NCBI GenBank assembly: GCA_934454745.1
Contig: CAKSGP010000065.1
Span: 1 to 7,520, forward strand
Source: an uncultured Clostridia bacterium
Lineage (GTDB): Bacteria; Bacillota; Clostridia; UBA1381
DNA length: 7,520 nt
Reading direction: 5' to 3'
Position numbers and translations under genes: made by a program. Below, in pieces: positions 1-6,772 of this stretch. The notes beneath the pieces are model-generated. The model had not been told where the DNA came from. It saw only the letters and a list, made by a program, of their open reading frames with translations, and searched no databases. How positions within the stretch are numbered: position 1 is the first letter of the stretch; each line of letters starts with the position of its first letter.

Positions 1-193
1 CACAGCCGATAGGTGTCCAGGGCTTGTTGCCAAGGTCAATGTCTGCTGTAAGCTTGAAGTATTTATTATACATATTGATGCCGCTATTAACCTGCTTGGC
101 AAGATACGCAAGCTGTGCTGCATTTGAAATCAAGTACGGATCAGCTTCTGTACCGGTTCCACCTGCATAGGCTGTTGCAACCGCGCCGTCCCA
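1..193 (-). repeat. Direct repeat, second copy of the WDG/TADIDLG module (cut by the window edge)
   Basis: This is the second copy of the repeat at 976-1168, encoding residues 358-421 of the GLUG protein. Similarity is still uninterrupted at the window edge, so the true repeat probably extends further left. Confidence 0.93.
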
Positions 194-1264
194 GCCAGTT
201 TCAACTGTAAGACAAGGATAACCGTTATTTACAGTTTTGTCAATTGAATAGCCTGTAACAGTTGCCAGACCGTCTTTAATCTGCTTCTTTGTGCTCTTTA
301 CTGCAGCATTATCGCCTCGAAGAATATCTTTTGTAAGCCAATTGCTCCACTTACCGCCCTCTACATCTGTATAACACTTTGTTACAAGTTCTTTAAAGTC
401 TGGATAGTTTGAGTTACCATCATAGCGTCCGAAAGGATACAAGTTTCCTGCGGTGACAGATATGTTTGATGTATAACAATTACTGAAGTGAGGTGTTGAG
501 TTAAGTGCACTCCATGGCTCTACATTGCCAACTAATCCGCCAAGGGTCGTTGATGATACATTAAAACTTGCATTGTACACATAGCAGTTTTTAACTGTAG
601 TGACTTTTCCTCTTGCTGAACCAATCATACCGCCCACACTTGCGTCGGCTTTGTTCTCTGAAGTATTTGTGATTGTAATATTTTTTACATAGCAGTTTTC
701 AATTGTTCCGCCATCTGTTCTGCCTACAAGTCCGCCTATATTACCTTTAGAAAAAGCACCATCAATTGTTGCGCCCTCTATTCTAAGGTTCTTTACTGTT
801 CCAGCCGTTATATAGCCAAAAAGTCCTACAAAGGTTCTTTCTTTTCCGTTTGGTAGATCTGTAGTTACGCGATCTGTTGTAGAAGCAGCAACGGCTGTAA
901 TTTTCATATTCTTTATAACGTGTCCGCCACCTTCAAAGTTGCCCCTGAAGTTGTCAACGTTATGATCATCGCCGCCACAGCCGATAGGTGTCCAGGACTT
1001 GTTGCCAAGGTCAATGTCTGCTGTAAGCTTGAAGTATTTATTATACATATTGTTGCCGCTATTAACCTGCTGGGCAAGATACGCAAGCTCTGCTCCGTTT
1101 GAAATCAAGTACGGATTAACTTCTGTACCATCTCCACCTGCATAGCCTGTTGCAACCGCGCCGTCCCAAGCCGTTGATGTTTCGCCATCTGCAAATGCGA
1201 TCATCATAGGGAATGTGCCGGCAATAATTGCAAGTGACACAAGCATACTTATGATTTTTTTCAT
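1..1264 (-). CDS. Secreted GLUG-motif repeat protein (N-terminal 421 codons, C-terminus off the left edge)
   Basis: The reading frame is open from an ATG at 1264 to the left edge, so the C-terminus is missing. The start is supported by AAAGGAGA (1273-1280) 8 nt upstream and a sigma-A promoter at 1311-1339. Residues 1-25 form a classical signal peptide: basic KK, a hydrophobic core, and an AFA/D cleavage site after Ala25. Residues 33-97 are a WDG...YAGG...NPYLIS...LTADIDLG...WTPIG module. It is followed by FRGNFEGGGHVIKNM (106-120), GLFGY (147) and three GLUG-type motifs: GGLVGR (177), GGMIGS (211) and GGLVGN (242). NCYV/NCYT motifs recur between them. At residue 358 the WDG module starts again, nearly identical to the first. 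Families with this layout are usually exported, beta-helix-like surface or adhesin proteins; a binding target cannot be inferred. Whether it ends in an LPXTG anchor, dockerin or other cell-wall module is not visible. I am confident of the coding call and export, and less so of an adhesive role. Confidence 0.9.
   Translation of the reverse strand, partial: MKKIISMLVSLAIIAGTFPMMIAFADGETSTAWDGAVATGYAGGDGTEVNPYLISNGAELAYLAQQVNSGNNMYNKYFKLTADIDLGNKSWTPIGCGGDDHNVDNFRGNFEGGGHVIKNMKITAVAASTTDRVTTDLPNGKERTFVGLFGYITAGTVKNLRIEGATIDGAFSKGNIGGLVGRTDGGTIENCYVKNITITNTSENKADASVGGMIGSARGKVTTVKNCYVYNASFNVSSTTLGGLVGNVEPWSALNSTPHFSNCYTSNISVTAGNLYPFGRYDGNSNYPDFKELVTKCYTDVEGGKWSNWLTKDILRGDNAAVKSTKKQIKDGLATVTGYSIDKTVNNGYPCLTVETGWDGAVATAYAGGTGTEADPYLISNAAQLAYLAKQVNSGINMYNKYFKLTADIDLGNKPWTPIGC
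976..1168 (-). repeat. Direct repeat, first (N-terminal) copy of the WDG/TADIDLG module
   Basis: This stretch encodes residues 33-97 of the secreted GLUG protein. It matches bases 1-193 with 12 mismatches and no gaps. The offset is 975 bp, exactly 325 codons, so the copies are in frame. Confidence 0.93.
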
Positions 1265-1310
1265 AAAAATCGTCTCCTTTTATTTAGTTTTACGTTGAGT
1301 TTATAATACT

Positions 1311-1339
1311 ATTATACTACCCCATTCAAAAAAAGTCAA
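1311..1339 (-). promoter_or_regulatory. Sigma-A type promoter for the GLUG protein gene
   Basis: Read on the minus strand, TTGACT (1339-1334) is followed by a 17-nt spacer and a perfect TATAAT (1316-1311). The spacing is optimal and only the last base of the -35 box departs from consensus. Transcription would start near 1304, giving a 5' leader of about 40 nt before the ATG at 1264. The strength of the match suggests vigorous expression by the housekeeping sigma factor encoded in this same window. Confidence 0.85.
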
Positions 1340-1426
1340 GGGTTTTTTGTGTAAATATTTCCAGTATTTTAAACAGTTGTTTTATTATAAATCCATTCAA
1401 TCACAGTTATATCCCCCTTCGTAAAA

Positions 1427-1448
1427 TTTTTGCGTATATACGCAAAAA
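1427..1448. promoter_or_regulatory. 22-bp perfect palindrome, possible operator or accessory terminator hairpin
   Basis: The core is GCGTATATACGC (1432-1443), flanked by five T on the left and five A on the right, giving 22 bases of perfect two-fold symmetry with no loop. It overlaps the T tract of the operon terminator at 1444-1487. It lies about 90 bp upstream of the -35 box of the GLUG gene. The absence of a loop suits a dimeric regulator's binding site better than an RNA hairpin, but the A/T flanks could also assist termination. The role is not known. Confidence 0.4.
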
Positions 1449-1487
1449 ATTCTGCTTGTATCAGACATACTAATACAAGCAGAATTT
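1444..1487 (-). terminator. Rho-independent terminator of the dnaG-rpoD-prmA-flavoprotein operon
   Basis: Two 15-base arms (1473-1487 and 1447-1461) are perfectly complementary around an 11-nt loop. On the minus strand the hairpin runs into six T (1449-1444), three of which lie in the stem. It sits 43 nt beyond the stop codon at 1530. The stem is AT-rich but unbroken. On the plus strand there is no T run, so it acts leftward only. Confidence 0.8.
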
Positions 1488-1529
1488 ATACATCATCTTG
1501 GGGGATCGGTACGGTGATATAAAACTCCG

Positions 1530-2531
1530 TTATTTATATAATCCGTCAATTTTTTCGACAATTTTCGACAGGCTCGCAAAATCCTCCGTGTCAGGCTTAA
1601 ATAATACCTCAAGGGGTTTTGCAATCCTTGTCATTCCCATATTGTTAAGGGTTTTATCAATCAGCTTTATGCCGTCACCTGCCCAGCCAAAGGAGCCGAA
1701 TACAAAATACGGCATTCCACGCTTATTTACCAAGTCAAGGCGAGTTATTGCGTCCCATACTGACTTTGGTGCGTTTTTGTTAATAGTGTTTGTTCCTATC
1801 AATAATATATCCGATTTATTAAGCTCGGCATAATCTGCACTGTCGGCTTTTGTATAGTAAACATCATATTTATTTTTAAGCTCCTCATACAGATACTCTG
1901 CCATAGATTCACTAAAGCCGTATTCACTGCTGTATATCAGGCTTATCCGCTTTTTTTCAGACTGCTCCGTTTTTGTTAATACATAGTAGCTTCTAAATGC
2001 TTCCTCAACATTTTCTACTATATCGCCTGATGATGGGCAGATACGGGAAATATCCATAGCTTTTAATCTGTCAAGAGCAGATACGACAAATTGGCGGTTA
2101 ATATCAAGCCCTGACGCATAGTAACCCTTTTTAAAATCAGGCGCTCTTGAGAAAAGCTCGCCTGAAAACAGAGTGTCACCAAAGCTTACGCATAGGGTGT
2201 CAACCCACGGAAGTCCCGGGGTTATGATGAATTGCAATCCGTCAACTACGCCTTTATCCTTTATGAGCTTTTCATTTATCTCGCAGTTTATAATCTCTTT
2301 TATGTTCCGCAGTCCTGCCGATGTTGCGTAGATTTCGATGTCTGGCTTTGCCTTTACTATTTCTGCAATATCGGTGCAGTATTTCGGCATTGAGGTCAGG
2401 AGGATTATTGCATCGGCATCCTTTGCAGTTTCTGCCTCTCCTCCTCCTATTATGTACTTTTTACCACAGGCTTTTACGGTGTAGTATTGATAGTCGCAGG
2501 CAATGTGGGCGGTTACGTTATTTGCAGACAA
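1530..2531 (-). CDS. Degenerate FprA-like flavo-diiron protein homologue: altered beta-lactamase-like domain plus flavodoxin domain
   Basis: This 333-residue protein has the two-domain layout of A-type flavoproteins (flavo-diiron proteins), which reduce O2 or NO in anaerobes but are normally near 400 residues. Residues 195-330 look like a functional flavodoxin domain. The phosphate loop is YSSEYGFSESMA (200-211), followed by IGTNTIN and the family's FGSFGWAG signature. The N-terminal half (about 1-190) keeps the fold landmarks but not the metal site. Where the family has NHxEPDH this protein has LTSMPKY (45-51), HWPD is PWVD (108-111), the bridging Asp is Glu125, and PSHG is PSSG (166-169). 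It is also shortened by about 30 residues before the first motif and about 18 between the last two. The start is TTG at 2531. The frame closes at a TAG 11 codons upstream with no ATG or GTG between, and AAAGGA lies about 11 nt upstream. It overlaps the end of prmA by 14 nt, implying coupled translation. An FMN-dependent electron-transfer or scaffold role is inferred; oxygen or NO reduction looks unlikely. Confidence 0.82.
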   Translation of the reverse strand: MSANNVTAHIACDYQYYTVKACGKKYIIGGGEAETAKDADAIILLTSMPKYCTDIAEIVKAKPDIEIYATSAGLRNIKEIINCEINEKLIKDKGVVDGLQFIITPGLPWVDTLCVSFGDTLFSGELFSRAPDFKKGYYASGLDINRQFVVSALDRLKAMDISRICPSSGDIVENVEEAFRSYYVLTKTEQSEKKRISLIYSSEYGFSESMAEYLYEELKNKYDVYYTKADSADYAELNKSDILLIGTNTINKNAPKSVWDAITRLDLVNKRGMPYFVFGSFGWAGDGIKLIDKTLNNMGMTRIAKPLEVLFKPDTEDFASLSKIVEKIDGLYK

Positions 2532-3483
2532 TTGACCACCAGTCCTTTCTGCGGTCCATAGCTACTACCTCAAAGCCTTCGTCAATAAGTGCGGATTTTA
2601 CCTCCTCTTGCCTGCCGTCAATAATTCCTGAGGTTATGAAAACTCCCCCCTCTTTCATATAAAGACGTGCGGCAGGGGCAAGACCGATTATAACATCTGC
2701 TACAATGTTTGCCGCCACTACCTCGTATTTGTGCTTTGAGATTATTTCTTTAACATCAGGATCGGTCAGCACGTTTCCACTTATTACTGTGTAGCGGTCA
2801 CGGTCTATGCCGTTCATATCCGAGTTTTCGTAGGCGGTATCAATACAGTTTGGGTCAATATCTACCGCAACTGCCTCCTTTGCCCCCAAAAGCAGTGATA
2901 CTACCGAAAGTATTCCGCTTCCGCAGCCTAAGTCAAGCATACAACAATCAGGGGTTATATACTTTTCAAGCTGTGTAAGACAAAGCTGTGTTGTTTCGTG
3001 AGAGCCCGTTCCGAAGCTCATTCCAGGGTTTATGTTAAATACTACTCTGTCTGTGGGTTCTCTCAGATCCTCCCACTGCGGTTTTACAAGGATTTTTTCG
3101 CCTATTTCCATTGCGTGGAAGTACTGCTTCCAAGCGTTTGCCCAGTCCTCTGTTTTCGTGCCTTCAAGTTCCACGGTGAGTCTGCCGAATTTTTTGTCAG
3201 TGTCCATATCCGAAAGCTCGCACATCGTGGATTTTATCGCCGATAAAAGCTCCCTGCCTGAAACGTCATCGCTTATATATGCAATTACTCTCGTTTCACC
3301 TGACATTTTTTGTATCAGGTTTTCGTCAACATAGTCCCAGGCGTCTTTCGTTTCCTCAAGGAAGTCGTTAAACTCGTTTTCGTCCTCTATAACAAGCCCT
3401 GTTATGCCAAGCTGCATCATTCTGCCTGATACAGGCTCTATTCCCTCTGTTGTTGTATATACTGTTACTTTTATCCAGTCCAT
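2518..3483 (-). CDS. prmA: Ribosomal protein L11 methyltransferase PrmA
   Basis: PrmA is a cytosolic enzyme that uses S-adenosylmethionine to trimethylate lysines (and the N-terminus) of ribosomal protein L11. At 321 residues it has the usual Gram-positive length. Residues 1-110 are the L11-recognition domain. The conserved linker and entry to the catalytic domain include the signature MSFGTGSHETT (155-165). Class I methyltransferase motif I is LDLGCGSG (183-190), the acidic end of strand 2 is VDIDP (207-211), and the NIVA active-site loop (259-262) matches the family's N-I-x-A. The ATG at 3483 has AGGAGG (3489-3494) 5 nt upstream and begins 12 nt after the rpoD stop. It overlaps the following flavoprotein gene by 14 nt. 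In many Firmicutes prmA instead follows dnaJ in the heat-shock operon, so its place here is notable. The identification is secure. Confidence 0.95.
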   Translation of the reverse strand: MDWIKVTVYTTTEGIEPVSGRMMQLGITGLVIEDENEFNDFLEETKDAWDYVDENLIQKMSGETRVIAYISDDVSGRELLSAIKSTMCELSDMDTDKKFGRLTVELEGTKTEDWANAWKQYFHAMEIGEKILVKPQWEDLREPTDRVVFNINPGMSFGTGSHETTQLCLTQLEKYITPDCCMLDLGCGSGILSVVSLLLGAKEAVAVDIDPNCIDTAYENSDMNGIDRDRYTVISGNVLTDPDVKEIISKHKYEVVAANIVADVIIGLAPAARLYMKEGGVFITSGIIDGRQEEVKSALIDEGFEVVAMDRRKDWWSIVCK

Positions 3484-3495
3484 TTCCGCCTCCTG

Positions 3496-4632
3496 TTATA
3501 CGTCAAGGAAATCCTTGAGCTTCTTTGAACGGCTTGGGTGGCGGAGCTTTCTTAGTGCTTTTGCCTCTATCTGTCGAATTCGCTCACGGGTAACGTTGAA
3601 TTCCTTGCCCACTTCTTCCAAGGTACGCTGTCTGCCGTCAATTAAGCCGAAGCGGAGCTTTAGTACCTTTGCCTCACGGGGTGTTAACGTTTTTAGCACG
3701 TCTACAAGCTGTTCCTTTAACAGCACGTAGCTTGCCGCCTCCGATGGTGCAGGTGCATCATCATCAGGGATAAAGTCGCCTAAATGGCTGTCCTCCTCCT
3801 CACCGATTGGTGTTTCTAATGATACAGGCTCCTGTGAAATCTTTGAGATTTCACGTACCTTTTCAACAGACATATTAAGTCCCTTTGCAAGCTCCTCAAA
3901 CGTAGGCTCACGTCCCAATTCCTGAACAAGCTGACGTGATACCCTCACAAGCTTGTTTATGGTTTCTACCATATGAACAGGGATTCTGATTGTTCGTGCC
4001 TGGTCGGCTATGGCTCTTGTTATTGCCTGACGTATCCACCAGGTTGCATAAGTTGAGAATTTATATCCCTTTGTGTAGTCAAACTTGTCCACGGCACGGA
4101 TAAGACCTAAGTTGCCCTCCTGGATAAGGTCAAGGAACATCATTCCTCTGCCTACATATCGTTTTGCTATACTTACAACAAGACGGAGGTTTGCTTCGGC
4201 AAGCTTTTTCTTTGCCTCCTCATCACCGTCTGCCATTCTTTGGGCAAGCTCTGTTTCCTCCTCTGTTGAGAGCAGGGGTACCTTACCTATTTCCTTAAGA
4301 TACATCTTAACGTGGTCGTCAATATTAATGCCGTCAGGTACGGATAAATCCTCAAGTTCCTCTTGGGATACCTCGATATCCTCAAGCTCCTTATCCATAT
4401 CCTCTACTACTTCTATCTTTTCAGCTTCAAGAACATCATAAAGCTTTTCAAGCTCCTCCGCCGTGACCTCAATACCGTCAAAGGCTTGATTTATTTCGTT
4501 ATAGGTCAGGTATTCGTTCTTTTTACCTTTTTCAATTATCTGGAGCATTATATCAGCTTTCTTTTTCATAGTGGCAAGCTGTTCCTCTGTCAGCTCCTCG
4601 TTCTCTAATGACATATCCTTTTCGTTATCCAT
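3496..4632 (-). CDS. rpoD: Primary sigma factor of RNA polymerase (sigma-70/sigma-A)
   Basis: This is the housekeeping sigma factor that directs RNA polymerase to -10/-35 promoters. At 378 residues it matches the compact Gram-positive type, without the long non-conserved insert of proteobacterial RpoD. Region 1.1 is at about 16-78 and is rich in acidic residues. Region 1.2 is at about 103-137 ([11 protein letters not shown]...LLSTEEE). Region 2, at 143-215, contains the [23 protein letters not shown] and [13 protein letters not shown] motifs used for core binding and -10 melting. Region 3 is at about 219-295. Region 4 is at about 310-375, with the -35-binding helix-turn-helix [20 protein letters not shown] beginning at 337. 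The ATG at 4632 has GGAGGGG (4638-4644) 5 nt upstream and lies 15 nt after the dnaG stop, so the two are co-transcribed. No separate rpoD promoter was recognised inside dnaG. All the features needed for function are present. Confidence 0.98.
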   Translation of the reverse strand: MDNEKDMSLENEELTEEQLATMKKKADIMLQIIEKGKKNEYLTYNEINQAFDGIEVTAEELEKLYDVLEAEKIEVVEDMDKELEDIEVSQEELEDLSVPDGINIDDHVKMYLKEIGKVPLLSTEEETELAQRMADGDEEAKKKLAEANLRLVVSIAKRYVGRGMMFLDLIQEGNLGLIRAVDKFDYTKGYKFSTYATWWIRQAITRAIADQARTIRIPVHMVETINKLVRVSRQLVQELGREPTFEELAKGLNMSVEKVREISKISQEPVSLETPIGEEEDSHLGDFIPDDDAPAPSEAASYVLLKEQLVDVLKTLTPREAKVLKLRFGLIDGRQRTLEEVGKEFNVTRERIRQIEAKALRKLRHPSRSKKLKDFLDV

Positions 4633-4647
4633 AGTTTCCCCTCCGAG

Positions 4648-6465
4648 TTATATTTGTGACTGCCAGGATTTTTTTTGTTGCATAAGACTGTTTTTCTGCT
4701 TGATAAGCTCCAAAATCTCGCTTGGCTCGGCAGTCGCTTTTATCTTTGATTCAAGTTTGTTTAGTTTTATTGTATATATTAAATCATACAGTGTTTTATC
4801 ACTGTCTGAATATTCTTCATTGTTGAAAAATACCGCCGCCGCTGTATTTTCCGAATCCGTGTCGCCTGAGAATTCGTCAAGTATCAATCCTTCGTCTATG
4901 GGCTCACCTGCTGTTGCACATTTGTACATTTTCTCAGCAAGGGTTTTATAAATATTATTTGAAAACTCCTCAGGACTTAGAAGCTCCTTTGACCGAACAC
5001 ACAGCCTACGGCTTTTTGCGATAATAGACAGCAACTTGCGTTCTGCATCAAGGACCGATGCACTGACCTGCTCCTCCTTTGACTTTTCGCTGTTTATGCG
5101 GTTTATCTCACGGCGTTTGTATTCCTCCTTTGTCCGTGCAGGACGCTGTTTTGCGTTTTTTGAATGGTACTCGGAATATTTGCCGTATATGGCTCGCTCT
5201 GATATGCCTGTGTCCTGTGCGGTTTTCTTTATGTATGCCTCTACCTCTATAAGGTCCTTGAGTCCCGAAAGACACTCTGCAACCTCCTCTACGAAGCGTA
5301 TCTTGCCGTCAGTGTCTGTTATATCGTATTTCTGCCGGATTAGTGACAGCTTAAAGGCAGTAGAGGGCATCGCCTTATCTATTGCGGTCTTAAAGCCTGA
5401 TACTCCGTATTTGGTGATGTATTCATCAGGGTCCTTTGCACCCTTTATCCGTATTACGCTTGACTTTATCCCAGCGTCGTTTATCATATCTATGGCCCGC
5501 AGTGCCGCCTTCGTTCCTGCCTCGTCCATATCATAGCAAATCAGGATTTCATCGCAGTAGCGTGAAATAAGCTTGATTTGCTGTTGTGTCAATGCCGTAC
5601 CTAAGGTGGCTATACAGTTTGTTATCCCTGCCTGATGGACTGCTATTACATCCATATATCCCTCGCACAGAATAAGGGTTTTTGCGTTTGAGTTCTTGGC
5701 AAGATTTAGAGCGAATACGTTACTGCTCTTGTCATATACCACGGTCTGGGGTGAGTTTAAGTATTTTGGAAGCTTCACCCCCCTATCAAGCTCTGTGGGG
5801 CCCATTATCCGTCCCCCAAAGCCGATTACTCTGCCTCGCGTGTTTATAATGGGAAATATCACACGGTTGCGGTATTTGTCTATGGCTTTGCCGTTTCGCA
5901 TAACTGCAAGGCCTGCCTCAACAACAGAATCATCTGTATAGCCCTTTCCACGAAGCTCCTTTAAGAGTGCATCAGGTGAGTTTGGGGCATAGCCCAGTCC
6001 GAATTTTATAACCGTTTCCTTTGAAAGCTTTCTGTTTGAAAAGTATGCACGTGCCTCTTTGCCGATTTGGGGATTCATAAGACAATCATAGAAAAATCTC
6101 GCCGCAAGCTTGTTCATTTCAAGGATTGAATCCTTTTTGCGTGTTAATGCGTCTGATTCACGCTTGCCTGTTTCGGGGATTTTTATGTTTGCACGGTCTG
6201 CTAAGCTATGTAGTGCATCTTTATAGTCAAGACCTTCAAGCCTCATTACAAGCTGGATAAAGTTTCCGCTTGCTCCGCATCCGAAACAGTGAAATAGCTG
6301 TTTATCTCTGTTAATACTGAATGAGGGGGTTTTTTCGTTATGAAACGGACAGCAGGCAACGTAGTTCTTGCCTGTTTTCTTGACTGTCATAAAAGATGAT
6401 GCGTAATCAATTATGTCATTGGACATACAAATCTCGTTGACTAAATCATCTGATACATAAGCCAT
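4648..6465 (-). CDS. dnaG: DNA primase DnaG
   Basis: DnaG makes the short RNA primers that start Okazaki fragments, working with the replicative helicase at the fork. At 605 residues it is full length. The N-terminal zinc-ribbon has ligands Cys39, His42, Cys60 and Cys63 (CPFH ... CFGC). The RNA-polymerase-like core spans about 105-350 and includes the YRNRVIFPI and GFGGR motifs (198-219). Its TOPRIM centre has Glu268 in CEGYMDV and Asp312/Asp314 in YDMDEAG, the metal-binding acidic residues. The C-terminal part, from about 465, is variable and helical and fits the DnaB-helicase interaction domain. The ATG at 6465 is preceded by GGGAGGGG (6471-6478) at 5 nt. It is the first gene of the dnaG-rpoD-prmA-flavoprotein unit. 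Neither rpsU nor a dGTPase gene lies upstream, unlike some macromolecular synthesis operons; an AraC-type regulator gene is there instead, separated by a terminator. Confidence 0.98.
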   Translation of the reverse strand: MAYVSDDLVNEICMSNDIIDYASSFMTVKKTGKNYVACCPFHNEKTPSFSINRDKQLFHCFGCGASGNFIQLVMRLEGLDYKDALHSLADRANIKIPETGKRESDALTRKKDSILEMNKLAARFFYDCLMNPQIGKEARAYFSNRKLSKETVIKFGLGYAPNSPDALLKELRGKGYTDDSVVEAGLAVMRNGKAIDKYRNRVIFPIINTRGRVIGFGGRIMGPTELDRGVKLPKYLNSPQTVVYDKSSNVFALNLAKNSNAKTLILCEGYMDVIAVHQAGITNCIATLGTALTQQQIKLISRYCDEILICYDMDEAGTKAALRAIDMINDAGIKSSVIRIKGAKDPDEYITKYGVSGFKTAIDKAMPSTAFKLSLIRQKYDITDTDGKIRFVEEVAECLSGLKDLIEVEAYIKKTAQDTGISERAIYGKYSEYHSKNAKQRPARTKEEYKRREINRINSEKSKEEQVSASVLDAERKLLSIIAKSRRLCVRSKELLSPEEFSNNIYKTLAEKMYKCATAGEPIDEGLILDEFSGDTDSENTAAAVFFNNEEYSDSDKTLYDLIYTIKLNKLESKIKATAEPSEILELIKQKNSLMQQKKSWQSQI

Positions 6466-6720
6466 ATTTTCCCCTCCCGATTTAATTTATTATTTGCTGG
6501 TAGCAGAAATATATACATATTATATTTACCGCAATCTGAAAAAAAATAACAAAAATATCGATTTTTTTCCGTCAGTTTAGTATTTCGACACGGATTTCGG
6601 TTTTTCCTTGATATTATTAAAAGTTTGGTGGTTGTTTATATGAAATTTAAAAGGTTTTTTTGGTAATTTGTGTATTGTTACTTAAAGGACAGGAGGAAAC
6701 GAGCCAAATAATCTCCTAAA
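6466..6720. other. AT-rich intergenic region upstream of dnaG
   Basis: This is the largest stretch without a recognised gene (307 bases counting the adjacent terminator, up to the regulator's stop codon). It holds the dnaG ribosome binding site, a candidate -10 box at 6519-6524 and several A or T runs. On the plus strand an isolated AGGAGG (6691-6696) and an 8-codon frame (6640-6666) are visible, but neither makes a convincing gene. No homology to a known RNA was recognised. Confidence 0.6.
6519..6524 (-). promoter_or_regulatory. Candidate -10 box of the dnaG operon promoter
   Basis: On the minus strand there is a perfect TATAAT about 55 bp upstream of the dnaG ATG. No good TTGACA-like -35 lies 16-18 nt before it; that position is a T run (ATTTTT at a 17-nt spacer). 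An operon promoter is expected here because a terminator separates it from the gene upstream, but the exact site is uncertain. Confidence 0.35.
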
Positions 6721-6760
6721 AAAAAGAACAATCAGTCATAACAGATTGATTGCTCTTTTT
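6718..6760 (-). terminator. Rho-independent terminator of the AraC-family gene
   Basis: The arms 6721-6736 and 6745-6760 pair around an 8-nt loop. On the minus strand the stem contains one G-U pair and a single mismatch near the loop, then runs into eight T (6725-6718). It lies 12 nt past the regulator's stop codon. The plus strand also carries a T run after the hairpin (6756-6760), so it could work in both directions. Confidence 0.72.
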
Positions 6761-6772
6761 ATACAGTACCCA

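Noticed and set aside
1..1168. The spaced near-identical copies as part of a CRISPR array or insertion-sequence pair.
   Set aside because: The copies are 193 bp long, in frame, and lie within one continuous secreted-protein gene. There are only two, and no transposase or inverted ends are present.
1498..1833. Open plus-strand frame of 111 codons overlapping the end of the flavoprotein gene.
   Set aside because: It begins at TTG, has no SD site, and lies antisense to a gene with clear family motifs. It is a shadow of that coding sequence.
1530..2531. The flavoprotein as a pseudogene of a normal flavo-diiron protein.
   Set aside because: The frame is intact for 333 codons, the flavodoxin motifs are preserved and the gene keeps its coupled position in an essential operon. 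Decay would be expected to leave stops or frameshifts.
5036..5536. Open plus-strand frame of 166 codons antisense to dnaG.
   Set aside because: The Ser/Arg-rich composition is typical of the complement of a coding strand. No SD site or recognisable domain was seen, and dnaG motifs occupy the opposite strand.
6640..6666. Plus-strand 8-codon frame starting at an ATG in the dnaG upstream region, as a possible leader peptide.
   Set aside because: It is too short and encodes only a few basic and aromatic residues. It has only a poor GGTGG-like SD site, no promoter ahead of it, and runs against the direction of every gene here.
6681..6720. Strong plus-strand AGGAGG at 6691 with a CTCCT complement at 6713, suggesting an SD-sequestering switch or a small gene.
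   Set aside because: No start codon follows at a usable distance and the 5-bp stem is weak. The region then runs into the terminator of the opposite-strand gene.
6608..6760. A plus-strand small RNA from TTGATA (6608) to the hairpin at 6721-6760.
   Set aside because: No TATAAT-like box lies 16-18 nt downstream of TTGATA. The hairpin is fully explained as the terminator of the regulator gene on the minus strand.
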